Part shown: piece by piece, positions 27,301-41,310 of the stretch
Layout: each line of letters opens with the position of its first letter
How positions within the stretch are numbered: the first letter of the stretch is position 1
DNA from: Istiophorus platypterus
Taxonomy: Eukaryota; Chordata; Actinopteri; Istiophoriformes; Istiophoridae
Direction of reading: 5' to 3'
DNA length: 64,000 bases
Assembly (NCBI GenBank): GCA_016859345.1
Contig: CM029126.1
Coordinates: 13,495,527 to 13,559,526, forward strand
Program-made: the position numbers and the translations under genes
The notes under the pieces: model-generated
The model's input: only the letters and a program-made list of their open reading frames with translations
What the model was told of the DNA's origin: nothing
The model's database searches: none

Positions 27301-30300
27301 GAAATGTGGACCGACCAGATCACCTTGGGCCGGTGCTCCGTCCCAGTTACACAATACTAGAGTTTACTCCGTGAACTAATGTTGACACAGAGCTACTTGG
27401 TATTTAATGTGCAAGAAACGAGTCTGCTGTACTTTGTTGTTGTTCAGCCTCAGGAAATAACAAAAAAAAAAAAAGAAATCCACAACTTTGTTAATTTTCG
27501 AAAACTCTACAAGTTGCGAGCAAATATAATTTCTCATCTACTAATTACTTTATGTTTTCTTTTTCTGAGCTGCTGCTGCTTATTTTGTTGTCAGGTGTAG
27601 GTCAGTGGTGGGCAACTTGCAGCCCTCGGGCTGAATGGGGCCCCGCAACAAATATATTTGGCCCTCCCAAAGTTAGCTCCCAGCCAAGTTTTCCCTTTTC
27701 TAGTTTACATGAAAACCTTTGTATAACTTAATGAATAAAGTAATAAATAAATCTGCTTTGAGCAATGATCTCTTGGCTAATATAAATCCCAATAAATATG
27801 ACATTGTAACATGTAATGATCTTGATAATTTATATCTTGATAATTTATATCTCAAACACAAACAGTCTTAACAGAAATGGTGTGCTGACTGAAGACACCA
27901 ACAAGAGAACAATCCTTCAACCAAAACTGAAACCAGTTACTTTTTACTGAGTATGGATAACCTGTCAATTACTTTTCAAGTTATGTAGCGCAAGTCAAAC
28001 AATTTGCCTATTTTGCATATACTTTTTTCCCTCTGTTTTCTTCTTCTTTGTCACTTCTTATGAAAGCTGACAACAAAAACTGATGTGAGTGTAGGTCTAT
28101 GAACAACAACAGCCTCTTCTTTTGCCTCATATTTATCATTTGATGTGCAGTCATTATAATCCATGTGTCAAATGAAAAAAAGATCATATTATTCTTGAAT
28201 GATCCATGCCCCCATCTATTTCTGTAGCTGTCACAAGACACAGGAGTCCCTGCTGAGTTCAGCCAGTGGTTACAGTAACTACAGAGGAATCCTCAATTGG
28301 TGTGTGGTGATGCTGGTAAGACATAAGTGTGCGCACACACAAAGAAACACATAAACACACACAAAACCATGAGTTGTATATATAACAATAAATTTGAGAA
28401 TACATTTAATGTTTTGGCTCTCAATCCTGGCAAAACCAATATTTGTGACTACTGAAAACAGGTTTTGGAAGACACTCTCAAAATTGGGTAAATTTGTAAA
28501 GTTCTGCTTGAAATGAATGGCCCAAATTTTAAGTAAAGTATTTAGAATACTTTTAGAAATAAATGCAAATTAAACAGTTTTATAATCAATTTTTGTTTAA
28601 GGTTACTGAACAAAAAGAAAATAAAAAACAAAACTTGCATAATAGTGAAATACTAAAAACACAAAGACTACCCTAGACACAGTTACTGGCACCCTTCACT
28701 AATATCTGGTTTCAGAACTTTTGGCTAAAATGACACCTCCATATGTTTCTTGCAGTCATCTAGAAGCTTCTTGTACTTGTCTGCTGGTAGTTTTTGTGGC
28801 TCTTCCACTGCTGTGTCCAAGCTCTTTTAAGTTTGCAGGAGTCCTTTTTGTAATGGTAGATATCAGTTCTCTCCAGATGTTTTCAATAGGATTAAGTTCA
28901 GGACTCATTAATATTTGAAGCGGTGTAAAACCAATTTAAACAGTCCATCTTTCCCTTTTCAACTATTCTTTTGTGCTGCTGGATGTGGGCTTTGGGTTGT
29001 TGTTCCGCTGAAAGACCCAAGACCTTAGCCTCAAACCTAGTTTTCTGACACTGGATAACAGATTTTGCTCTAAAATGTCTTGGTAATCTTCTTTTTTCAT
29101 CATTTCTTCGATAAATTTAATGCCTCCACTGCCAGAGGCAGCAAAGCAGCCCACAGCATGGTAGAACATCCTCCATGCTTTACTATAGGTAGGGTGTTCT
29201 TTTCCTTATGGGCTTCATTTCATTGCCTATAAACAGACTGTCGCACCACATTCCCAAAGAGCTCTACTTTGGTTTCATTCCATTACGAACTGTTGAAACA
29301 GATATTGGCGGTTGCATTGTGGCCCTAGGAATCGTTACATTTTTTGATAACAGAATTTCTGAGGCTCTCAGACAGCTCTTTTGTCTACACCATGCTGAAA
29401 AAGAAACTGGAAAAATTCAGCCCCTTTTCAAGAAGTAAAACCATCATTCAGTAGTTCAATTCATGTGAAGAATGAAAATTAAGCACTAATGAGTTAGTTC
29501 CTCAAACTAAATGAGAAAAAAACTAATTTAAATTTCTCAAAAGGGTGTTAACAGTTGTCTCAAGCATATATTTTATGTATGTATTTTTTATTTCACTATA
29601 CGAAGGCATCATTTGTTAGTGTTCAGTAACTTTGGATATTTTATGAAAATATTTTTATGATACAAAATTGGTTAATTTGCATTTATTTCCGAATAAATTC
29701 TAAATTCTGTAACTAAAATTCAGGGATGCCATTCATTTCAACCAGGAACCAGGAACCTGTGAACAGGTAAAGTACTTTATATACTGGCATATGAGCATAA
29801 GATTTGCATGTACTTCCAGGTCTTTGCAGTACTTAGCAGCACCAAGTAAGGCATTATGATAGTCTTACTGCAACAGGCACAGGCATTACAGTTGGCCTTC
29901 TTCAGCAGGTTGCATTATTGTGTTTATCTGTAACTAGTTTAGATCTTTATATAAAAAGTAAAAAAATTGTCAATCCCTCAACCAAATTGTTTCATTACAG
30001 TTTGTTCTCCTCTTGTCTTTTACATCACAGAACCCATTATAAATAGGAAGGAGAATGTGAATACCAAGCAGATAATCCACTGGCATGGTGTGATACAACT
30101 GAATAAATCAAAATTATATAAAATAAAGAAGATTTAGTCCAGATTGTTCTACAGATACTCTCTTGTTTTCAAACAGACTCACTGTGTCTGATTCTGTGTC
30201 AAATCTGATTTCCTAATATTTGAACCGAAGTGCAGGGTCTCGCTAAGGTGTTGTATTTAAAATAAAGACCTACCAGTCTGTTCTAAGATGGCTTAAATCA

Positions 30301-33300
30301 AACGTATCAAACGTAGTACATGTTTCTCATGTTTGATATATCACATCACAGCCCTGTTGTTATTAAATATGTATTTTCTCAAAATATCAAAACTATGTGC
30401 AAGGATGGTGAAATAATTTAATATAATTAACAAATTCATGTAATGCAGTTCTCACTCTTCTCTCCTTGGGAGAAGTGACAGAATATGAGAGAATGGGAGC
30501 AAAGAGGAGGCTAGCAAAGCTTTTGTTAATCCAGGCTTTGAACACAGATTGTTGTGTTCTTTGCAGGAGTTTTTCCTTCATTCTCAATGAACTTCTGTCC
30601 CATCCCCAGGAATAGAGCCTTTGTGCTGGGTAATGAGATATTACAATCCATTTAGAAAGAAGGAGAGTGAGGAGGAGAGATACAAAGAATGATGGGAGGA
30701 GGAGGATGAAGAGGAGGAGAAATGGGGTGAGGAGAGAAAAGACATTGGGTAAATGTAGGGAGAGGTAGGAAAAAGGGGAGGAACAGAAGGAGAGAGAAAA
30801 GCATAGAGGAGGAGAGGGGTGATATGGATGGACAAGTTTATTCAATTAACTGGGAAGAAATTACAATGAGAACAATGCAAGATGCATACATTGAGTAAGA
30901 GAAAGAAATAGGGAGTATTAGTGAAGGATTAATAGAAACACATAGAAGTAAGACAGTCACTGTATATCTTTAACTTTTCCATTTAATTACAGGTGCTGAG
31001 TAATGCTCGCCTCTTCTTAGAAAACCTGTTAAGGTGAGTAAATTTGGGATGTTTTGAAAAGAATGTTATTTTTTATTCCTGTCTTTCTCCCGTTAATTAT
31101 TATCAGTTATTTCAAGAAGCTTCCTGCATTGATAATACTTAGTGTCATTCTTAAGGCAAGATTACAGTGATGTCTGAAATATACCAACACAAGAACTCTG
31201 GGTCTAAAAAAATGTTTAAATCGTCCTCCTGCTCTTTTATTAATCCTTCAAAAGCTCTTTGTTGCCCTATTTGGACAATAGAGCTTATTCCCAGCAGACC
31301 TTTGGGCATTTCATGGCAGGAAAAGTACCGGTGTAATTAATACAACAATAATGTTGGCTCATTGAGATGGTTCACTAGGACATTTAATGGAACAGAGCCG
31401 TTGTTAATGTTATTAGGAACACCTGTACGTTTCCTGCTATGACAAATCAAAATGTCAGTCTTAAAGTCCGACCTCGTGCTCACAGGGCAATGCCGGGGAC
31501 TCTCTAAGCAGCTAAGATTTGTCCAAAAAGTCTCTAGATTTGTCAAGAGGTGCTTTTGAAAAAAAAAAGTTGCTAAATGGGTCTGAAAAGTTGGTAAATC
31601 TAGCAACAAAGGCAATAAGTCGGCAACACTGCCTGTAAACATTGCCCTGGTGATGTATTACAGAGGGATTCATCTTTTAAGACAGCAATGAGCAATGGGG
31701 AGCAGCCAAGACTCGGCCGACTGACAATGGTGTAAAAATTCACTAAACTTAAATCAACCATTTCCCTTGTATAGTAAATTTGAAGAACACTGACTTCATT
31801 AACTGACTGACTAAAATCCGTTTCTGTACTCTAACACACATAGATCTTCAACACGATTTCTCCTTTTTAATTTGCCATTTCCTTAATCCTTTTATGTGTT
31901 TGTTTGTCAGGTATGGCTTGCTGGTGGACCCTATTCAGGTGATTTCCTTGTTTATGAATGATCCCTACAGCTGGCCAGCAGCATGCCTGGTGATTGGTAG
32001 GTAAACTTTTTAAAACACCTGTCCCAAATATGTACAAGGTTGAAAGCAAACAATACATTCTTATGATGACTATGAAAATGTTGTATATCGGGTTGTGTTC
32101 ATTATTAATGCAAAATGGTTATTCTGTATTCATCATTGAATTGGGATGGAAAATCACATTAGAATGTCACTTTGCGCAGCGTAGTGCTACAACGTGAAGG
32201 AGAAAAGAAAGAATGTTTAGTGTGATCTGCCTCATTTTAAGCCATGCCTTGTTTTAAGACACACAGGGGCATATGCTGTATTCAGTTTTCTTTAAGTATT
32301 TATTTTCTTGGTATATTGCAATGAATGTCTGCAGTGGTGCAGCTTAAAGTGTCTCTAGAGGGACAATCACCTGCCCTATATACTGCACGCTGGTACCGTG
32401 CTGCAGAGCGAGGTGGTGAGATAAAAAATGGGGAGTGAAAGGCACAGAGAGAGGTGAGTGAGGGGGGAGAGAAGCCACGTAGAGGAAGAATTAAATGGAA
32501 AAGAAAATGAAGTTGGTGATTGTGTACTGGGAGGGCTGGTGAGAGGGCAAGAACGCAGGAATGAAGGGAGAGAGGCAAGAGGGAGAGGAATAGGAGTAGA
32601 GAGGGGGGAGAGAGAGAGTTGATGTAAAGTGCTTCATCGACACAGGGCACAAGAAGAGGGAGGGATGGATGGATGGAGTTAAGGTAAATGATAGTGGGAA
32701 GAGACAGGTGAGAATGGGAGTCCGTTTACTGCAGCATGGCTAGTAAAGCAGCTCATTCCCAGAGGACATTTGGCACTCGTAGAGCCACCGAGCAACACAC
32801 TCCCACACACAAATACCTCAACACAGAGTAGATGAGTAGTTTACACTTCATGATAACCTTCCAGTGAAGTGGGTTAAGTTTGGAAAACCAGTCTAGGAAG
32901 TTTACATTGAGGGAACTGGCCTGTGAGTGCCCAAAATTAAATGAAATTTACTCTAATGAAATGTATTTCAACTACATTATTAGCGTGTTGCTTTCAAAAT
33001 GTCTCCCAAAAGCTATTCTGCAGATACCTGATGAAAGGTTTATGTGCATCGAACTGGTGCTAAGTGGTGCTGTTTGTCTCATTTTGATACACACATGGGT
33101 ACAATAGTTTCTTTTTGTCAAAGAGGCATAACAGGCCACGAAAAAAAGATTACAAAAAACAAATTAGCAACGGCATGTTAATCCCCGAGTCCATAATTTG
33201 TCCTGAACAAGATGTAGAACACTGTTACTCATCTCAGCATTTGACAACAACTTATTATGTGTTAAAGATAAAATAAAATAACATATGTTCAAAATCTTCT

Positions 33301-36300
33301 TTGGTTAAATGTGAAGTACAGCCTGATTGTAAAAACACCAAGCTTTTTTAAAAACTTTTAGACCTTTTTAAAGTCGAGCAAATTATGCTAAATGATTACC
33401 AGAAGGTTTAGAAGTTATAGTATAATAATGTTTCATGATACAGTAATTTACAAATCCTCTGAAAATCTGAGTTGCAAGGAAATTACAGATAGGTGGTCTG
33501 ACTGTGTCTCTGGTTTGCATGTGATTTTTGTTTACCTTGTAGAGGTGTTTCTGTGGGTAAGATAAAATGTGACTTTTGCCTAAATACAAAAATCTCATGT
33601 TACCATAATGAACATCTTTGCAGAAACCTGATGAAGTGATACCTACCTCATCTAACCAACTGCAAGTTAAAATTAAATTAAAATTCTCAAATCAATTTTT
33701 TTTCACTTGTGCATGATTAGCGTGTTTAGTGTACAAATTAAGATTATCATCAAATGAAAACAAGTTGTGTCTATAAGGCATTAGTTCCTTCTTAGACCCT
33801 TTTTGTCTCTTCAGTATATCATGAAGTCAAAAACAAGCTCTTGACTAAATCATTAAACAAACTGATTTGGAATGGCAAGACTAATGGTTGGTTGCATTGT
33901 TAACAGGATGATAAGACCCACTAATCAAAATATCTGGCAGTTAACATATCTGCTCATTCTAGATTATTGACATGCAAATGTTCTGATTAGGGTCTTAAAA
34001 TGGAACAATTGCTGCAATTATGTGCCATCGGTGTGGCTCAGACTAATCTAGGGTAATGAGCAGGCTACATACCAGTGGCTTCCTTAAGTTTCCTTAAGTT
34101 CATTCAGCAACAAGTTACCCTGCTTAACCTGATCTTGCTAAAAGATAAAAAGGAAAAAATCAAACTATTTTTGACTCAAATATGGCCCAATACTTGCCCC
34201 CCCTTTTTCTAACACGTGGATAGCGTAGCTGTTAGATGCAAAGTAGTTTAGGTGCAAAGTTCTTGCTCGGTCGTACTAAAAAGTTATTGGGGGAAAAAAA
34301 AAGCTTAAACCAGGACAAAAAAAACATGTGAAACCAACATATCTTCATCAGTGCTGTTAAAAATATTGGTTCGTGACTAAAATAGTTGAATCCTCAAATT
34401 TCCTACCAGCAATGTGACCTACTAGCATTTTTACTTTAATGACATTATTTAGCGGATGATAGTTCAAGATGATTAGACCTAGGTAAAGGCTTATACATAC
34501 CTCTAGAGATTTTTTTTTTTCTGGGACTCAGGGTCTTACTTTCATCGTGCTGGGACCAGTCAGAATTAGATCTATCAAGGGGAAATGTTAGCTGGACTGT
34601 TTTAGATGAACTGACATGAGTCTCTCATTGTGTTTTACAGTGTCCAACGTGTTCATTCTGGTGACTCTCTACACAGAAAGGCAGCTGTCGAAGGTGAGTG
34701 AGGACACCTGCTTGCACTAAACATCAGAGATTTCAGCCGAACTGTTGAATTCAGGCCACTTTCACAAGTCCCAGGAGGGATTATTTTTCTAAAGCTGTTC
34801 TCCAAAACTGACTGACTGGCTGAACCTCCCCAACTGCATCTGCATATATTAAATGGTAAAATGGGAAAATTAGTTTCACCATCTGCATTTAGGACATATT
34901 CAGCTATGCTCTGTCTGTTTGGCATGAATATGGAACATTATGAGCCTTTTAAAACTTTACTAGGCCACCATAACTCAAAATCTAGTCCAGTTAACAACTG
35001 CTTTAACATTGTTTTAGCTGCTGTTATTCTTGTCAGGGTTTTTTTTTTAATTTTTTTAAATAAACTCAAAGACAAATGAATAAAGTTAAAAATTTGCAAG
35101 CAACAAGGTGCTGGATTTTTCAAAAAGAACAACTTACTGCCCCTCTCTGTCTCGCTCTTTCTCCTTAGGGTTCATTCAGTGAGCTTATGGGATTTCTGGT
35201 CCATTGCATTAACATGATAATCATGCTAACATTCCCTGCTGCAGTGGTCCTGTTGGTCCCCTCCATGACCCCAGGTAAAATGTTTCTCGCTGTTATCAAA
35301 ATACCATCTCTGCAGCCTTGCTACAAACTACTCTGCATAACTGAGATAAATAGTTGACTGGGACAGTAGCACATATAGTGCAGCCGAAACCATTATCTAT
35401 TCATTGATAGTTTGTAATGTAGCCATGTGTATAAAACAGAAAATAATGTGATTGTAATGAAGATTAAGAGGACATTCACATCAATGTCCTTCAGAGAAAC
35501 AGTTAACCAGTTTGATGGTGCAGTAAAAGACATGTCTTATACAGAGTCATAATTGGAGTCGGTTGGTGGTAATGGACCAGTTGGTCATGACTGGATTACT
35601 TCCAGCTGGCTCAGAGGAGAGGAGAGGAGAGGAGAGGAGAGGAGAGGAGAGGAAAGGGAAAGGAGAGGAAAGGGAAAGGAGAGGAAAGGGAAAGGAGAGG
35701 AAAGGGAAAGGAGAGGAAAGGAAAGGAGAGGAAAGGAAAGGAAAGGAAAGGAAAGGAAAGGAAAGGAGAGGAAAGGGAAGGGAAAGGAGAGGAAAGGAGA
35801 GGAAAGGGGAGGAAAGGGGAGGGAAGGAAAGAAGAGGAAAGGGAAGGGAAGGAAAAGAAAGTAGGTGTGGTTTGCAGTATAGGTTCACCCAAGGGTCACC
35901 TTGTTTTGTCTCCATCGTGCTACATGATGGAAACCATGCACGCCCTCTGTAGAAACCCTGCAGTTCCCTTATGATGCATCTGGAATATTGTACAATATCA
36001 GATTCATTAATGCATAAAAATACTTGGAGGCACTTGCTCAAAGCATCTAATTTCCCCTTTTAAGTGTTGTTGGGTTTTTTTTCCTCTGGTGTGGTCACTA
36101 TTTTATCCATGTACCTCATTATCTCAGGCTGACCTGCATCTAGTATGGTACAATTTGGTCAAAATGTGGCTCCTCTGCCGGTTTTATGCTCTGAGTCCTT
36201 AACGCATAAGAAACTTTGAAAATTGCAAATGATTTCACTGTCAAGGTCACAGGTGTCACTTTTACCTACAAATATTCCACAGTTGGAGCATTTCACACCA

Positions 36301-36700
36301 TTAACACAATATATATATTGTCTCAGATTTTTGGCATAGCCTCAGTCTTTTTTAACACTACAGTGGGGCTGATAGTGAGCTTTCAGTGTAACTTAGCACG
36401 TTTTATAGTTAATTTAGTCCAGAAAAATCAATGTTTTAATTCCCACTCTACTCTGCTCTGCCCTACCATGCTCTGCTCTCCTTTCCTTTCCTCTCCTCCC
36501 CTCTCCTTTCCTCCCCCCATCCCATCCTCTCCTCTCCTCTCCTCTCTTCTCTTCTCCTCTCTTCCCTCCCCTCCCTTTCCCTTCTCTTCTCATCTGTTCT
36601 CTCACTGGGAGGTGAAAGAGTAAAGGAGTCACTCCATCTGTCTGTCTGTACTCCTTTCTGTGATGCAGTTCACACAGGAAGGGCAATGACAGAGGACAGA

Positions 36701-36776
<76 letters not shown>

Positions 36777-39700
36777 ATGTGTACATTACTCTGCTTATGG
36801 ACACTTATCTAGTCATTTACATGTGTAATATGGGAATGGGATTTCAGGTAATGAAGTGTTGAAAAGTTTTGATGACTTGTCTTCATTATAAAAACATGTT
36901 GAAACAATTGACAATGAGAGCAACAGCTGCAATACGAATGGGATAATTTATTTAATAATAATTTTTGGACAGGCATATGGACTCTAAACTTTTTTTTTCA
37001 GCTTTTTTGGGATGCAAATACTCAAATATCTCTCACTGTAATGAAAGAAGAAAGTGGAAGAATAATTTAGTTAGGTGCTGCTGTTCAGCTACAATGTCCT
37101 TTTAGATTTCTAAGTTCACATCCACAGATCTAAACCTGATAATTACCCATATTGCACAGGCTAGGCGTTGTGTATCAGGTGTGTCAACTTGGCATCCTGG
37201 GTACATGAAGAAGGAATCATGTTACCTGACGGAGCCGAGCCTGGCATTTCAGGCGGCGCAACCACTTTGAACTTTTTACCCTGATCAAAGTACTCCCCAA
37301 AGAGGGGAGGCACATTCTGCTGTGAAAAATGAAGCATGTCGATTTTAATCAGCGAATCTTCTGGTGGCAGAAAAAAGCAACAAAAATCATGTACTCAACC
37401 TAGCTGAGGTTTCTGCAAATTTAAAGTGGGTCATTGTGTGTTCCATGAGCTCTACCTTTTGTGAATACATGTGTCTATGATCACTATCTACAGTAACAAT
37501 CTGGCAGCCACTTTGAGCCAGAGAGACAGATGGTTAATGGATAAGATCTGCTGTGGTATGATGCCAGGTGTGCTGACCTCCACCTCACCCTGTGGGCGTG
37601 AGAGGCAGTTTTTGTTTGTGCATTTGTTTGTCTCTCTGTTTGTTCACATGTAAGAGTTTGAGTATATCTGTTGGTGTGTGTCTTCCTCTCTGTTCAGCAC
37701 AGTTCTTTTCTAACAAGCATATTGTGACTATTGATGAAGCCCTGGCAGAAATAACTGCTCTGTTGGACTGTGTGTGTGTGTGGGGGGGGGGTTGCGTGCA
37801 CACTTGCAGTTTTCATAATACGCTTCAAAATATAGTGTGTGTGCAGTGGTAAACAACATGGTGACCGGCATTGTTACACTGCTCTCAGACTGTGATTTGA
37901 GGTAATTCATCTTACCAGGCTTGTTTTGCTGTTTTTTTTTTTCAAGACCAAATGATGACCTGTCTTTCTCTCCCTTCCTTTCTGTTTTCACTCTCCAAGT
38001 CCCACCTTTCCCTATTTGTTTTTCTCTTGCTTTCCATTCTGTCCCCATCTCTCTCTCCATATTCAATCTCATACTTTTTCTTCACTTTCTTCTGTTCTTT
38101 CTCCCTATCTCGTCCTCTTTTCTTCTCCACTTTCTGCCCTCTATTGGCTTTCCCACATTTCTCCTTTTCATCTCTGTATACATCTACACAGTTTATCATT
38201 TGTTTGCATGTTGCGGCAGCGCGGCCTTATCCGCCTCACAATGTTAACTATTATCTCCGCTTCTCTCTGTCTCTTTCTCTGTCAGTCGGTGGTGCGTTCG
38301 TACTTGGTATTTACACGATTCTCTTCCTAAAGCTGTACTCCTATAAGGACGTCAACATGTGGTGCAGAGAGCTGAGTGCTGTCAAGGCCAAGAAACTGGC
38401 CCGGTCACTGTCTTGTAAGTAACAAAAACACAGGCGCACACACACGCATATACACTCACACAGTTTGGTGGGATAGGGTTTGTATACCCGATGTCAAACA
38501 TGAGGGAAAATTAATTTATTGCCAATTTTAATTTTAGTTTCTGTAAATGCTTTGATTATGTTCAGTGATGGAGCCCAAAACACAGAGGTGTTTCCAAATT
38601 CCTTGCTCACGCTGTTACAGTGACATCTAAGGGCAGACTCATAATACTGCAACTCTCAGATAAAAAAAAAAGTGTGATGGTTTAGCAAAGAGCAACTATT
38701 ACGGGTCTGTTTTGTTGTGAGAACAAACACTGATAATTTTGAATGTTTATTTTTCACTATTTGTATGTCATGACCCATTAAATAGAATACTAAAGAACAC
38801 ATTATTTTATGTGTCATTCTATTAAGCCTTCGTGTTTATGTATTAATTCTTCCCACAGGTCCTTCAGCACAGTATTTCAACAGTGCTGACCGTAAGGTGT
38901 GTTATCCTGGCAACCTCACCATCAAAGGTACTCAAGTGCACCATTGTTGCATTAAACTAAACGGTTCATGTGCCACTACTTCTATTTCATGTTTCATTTG
39001 TCCACATTTTGATTAATTTTCACTTTGACCTCCTCTCTATCTCTGTAGACATGTACTACTTTGCTTTTGCTCCGACTCTGTGCTACGAGCTCAACTTCCC
39101 TCGCTCTCCTAAGATCCGCATTAGTTTCTTGCTGAGGAGGCTTTTTGAAATGGTGAGGAAACATCTATATCATCAGCCAGAGAAATGCTACCTTTACCAA
39201 GTCAAAAAAGTATTTCTGTGTTTCTCCCATTTTTACAAGTTTCTCCCAAAAAAGTACTTAAGGACAAGTATGCCTGCACAGCTGTACATAGCTTAAGTGA
39301 TTGTGACAAGGGTGATTAATTTATTTTTAAGGTTTATACTGGGTCTTATTTTTGCAGTTTTGGGCATCTTTCATAGCAAGGATCATCAGCAGTCACAAAA
39401 TCAGACATCTAAATCAGCTCTGTTCTAAACAGCATAGTAAAATTACTTGGATGTCTCATGTAGTGATATACAGCTTTGAAAAAAGTTCTTTCAAAAGTTC
39501 AAAAAGCTTTTCCGTTACTCGATGTACTAACCATATTTGCTGTCAACCTTTGATAAAAAGCATTATTGTGAAATAATGTCACTCAATTTATTAATGTGTG
39601 TCTTTCTCCCAGCTGTTCTTCATCCAGCTGTTAGTTGGTCTCACTCAACAGGTACGGTCTTATGATGTAAACTTAAAGCGGACGTATGGTTATATACAGT

Positions 39701-41269
39701 AGTCTTCTCTCTATTTAAACTCCAATTATTTTAATCTAATCATTTGTATCAATACTAAAACTTAACTGCATAACAGGAGTTTCATTTAAGTAACTGGATT
39801 TCTTCAAATACCAGAAAGCCAGCTGTGGAGAAATGACTCGTGTTTGGTTTTTTGCTTCTTTCTCTCTTCCAGTGGATGATTCCCATCATTCAAAGCTCCA
39901 TGAAACCACTAGAGGTGAGGAGGGTAGACAGACAGCGGAGCTTATACTACACAGAGCAGCACAATGTCATGTTGTTTTAGGGAGCAAGGTTTGCTGTGCA
40001 TCATTTATTAACCTATGGGTCTCTCCTCCCCACTCCTCTTTTCTCCTCTAGGACATGGATCTGTCCAGAATGACTGAGAGACTCTTGCGATTGGCTGTGT
40101 GTAAAAACCCAAACATTAACAGTAGAATTACCAGAACTGTTCACTAAGCTTGTTTGTCTTCATGCTTGTTATGAATTTATGTACAACACTTTATAGGATG
40201 AAACAGCACATGACAGAACATTATAAAAACACAGCTGAGTCAGTCATCACAATATGTAGTGTTTAGCTCACTGTACATGAGAATGCACTATATCTCATCA
40301 GTTAGAGTATGGGTAGGAAAGATGCTGGAATTTTACATCAGGCTTTTGCTCTTTTGCTTGGAATTTGTTAAGGCATCTCCTCCCCGATGTCTCACAGACA
40401 TATACCTCATTCGTGTTCATGTGGAAACAACATTTGTTTAACCCCTCTCTAGGTTCCTAACCACTTGCTGTGGCTGATATTTTTCTACTGGTTCTTCCAC
40501 TCATCCATGAACTTCACTGCTGAGCTGCTGCGCTTTGGAGACAGACAATTTTACAAGGACTGGTGGTACGTTTGTATGTCTGTTTCTGCGTTGTCTATGA
40601 ATTTTTTGAGGTACTGAGCTGAAGAACTACCTGGGTCTGTGCAGAATTGTTGCATGCTCTGGTATGTGCATGTGTGTGCGTAAGAAGGGATGTGCGTGCA
40701 GACAGTTGCAGAAAATTGAAAAGTGTGTGTAGTGTAAACTCGTGTAGAGGATAATTTCAGTACTTTGAGGAGAACAAGAGCTTGGAGACTCTAGTTTTAT
40801 TATGTTTTTTGAATGTTTGAGACCATTTGGGTGTCTTGTGTGTTTTACCTTTGCTGATATTAATAAATCACTTTCATCACTTAGTGTACTGTAGGGTAAA
40901 TACCTGTATTTCCCTTTTTCCTTCATGACAATACAGTTTTTAGCCTTTTTAATGTAAAATGAAACTATACCATAGATCCATTATTTAAACTCTGGAAAGC
41001 TTCAACACTCTTATTTGCTTAGGAACTCTGAGACGGTGACGTATTTCTGGCAGAACTGGAACATCCCTGTGCACAAGTGGTGTATACGGTGAGTTACCTG
41101 CACACTAACACATTGAGAAGTGACCAATGAAAGGCACTTAGCAAGGTGCACTGATGTATTTGGGAAACTAATTCATCAGGCTGTGAGTGAGTAAATGGTA
41201 GCAAAAAGTAAATACAGTGCCCACAGCCAGTTCTACATATGCCAATAAAGCAGCAGAAAGTGCAGTGAA

Positions 41270-41310
<41 letters not shown>

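Noticed and set aside
30393..30845. 150-residue minus-strand frame
   Set aside because: Most of it is Ser/Leu/Phe-rich sequence derived from a GA-rich tract; it lies in dgat1 intron 2 and shows no domain.
35547..36041. Long open frames on both strands across 35.5-36.0 kb
   Set aside because: They are translations of a homopurine microsatellite (Lys/Arg/Glu/Gly one way, Ser/Phe/Pro/Leu the other) within dgat1 intron 6.
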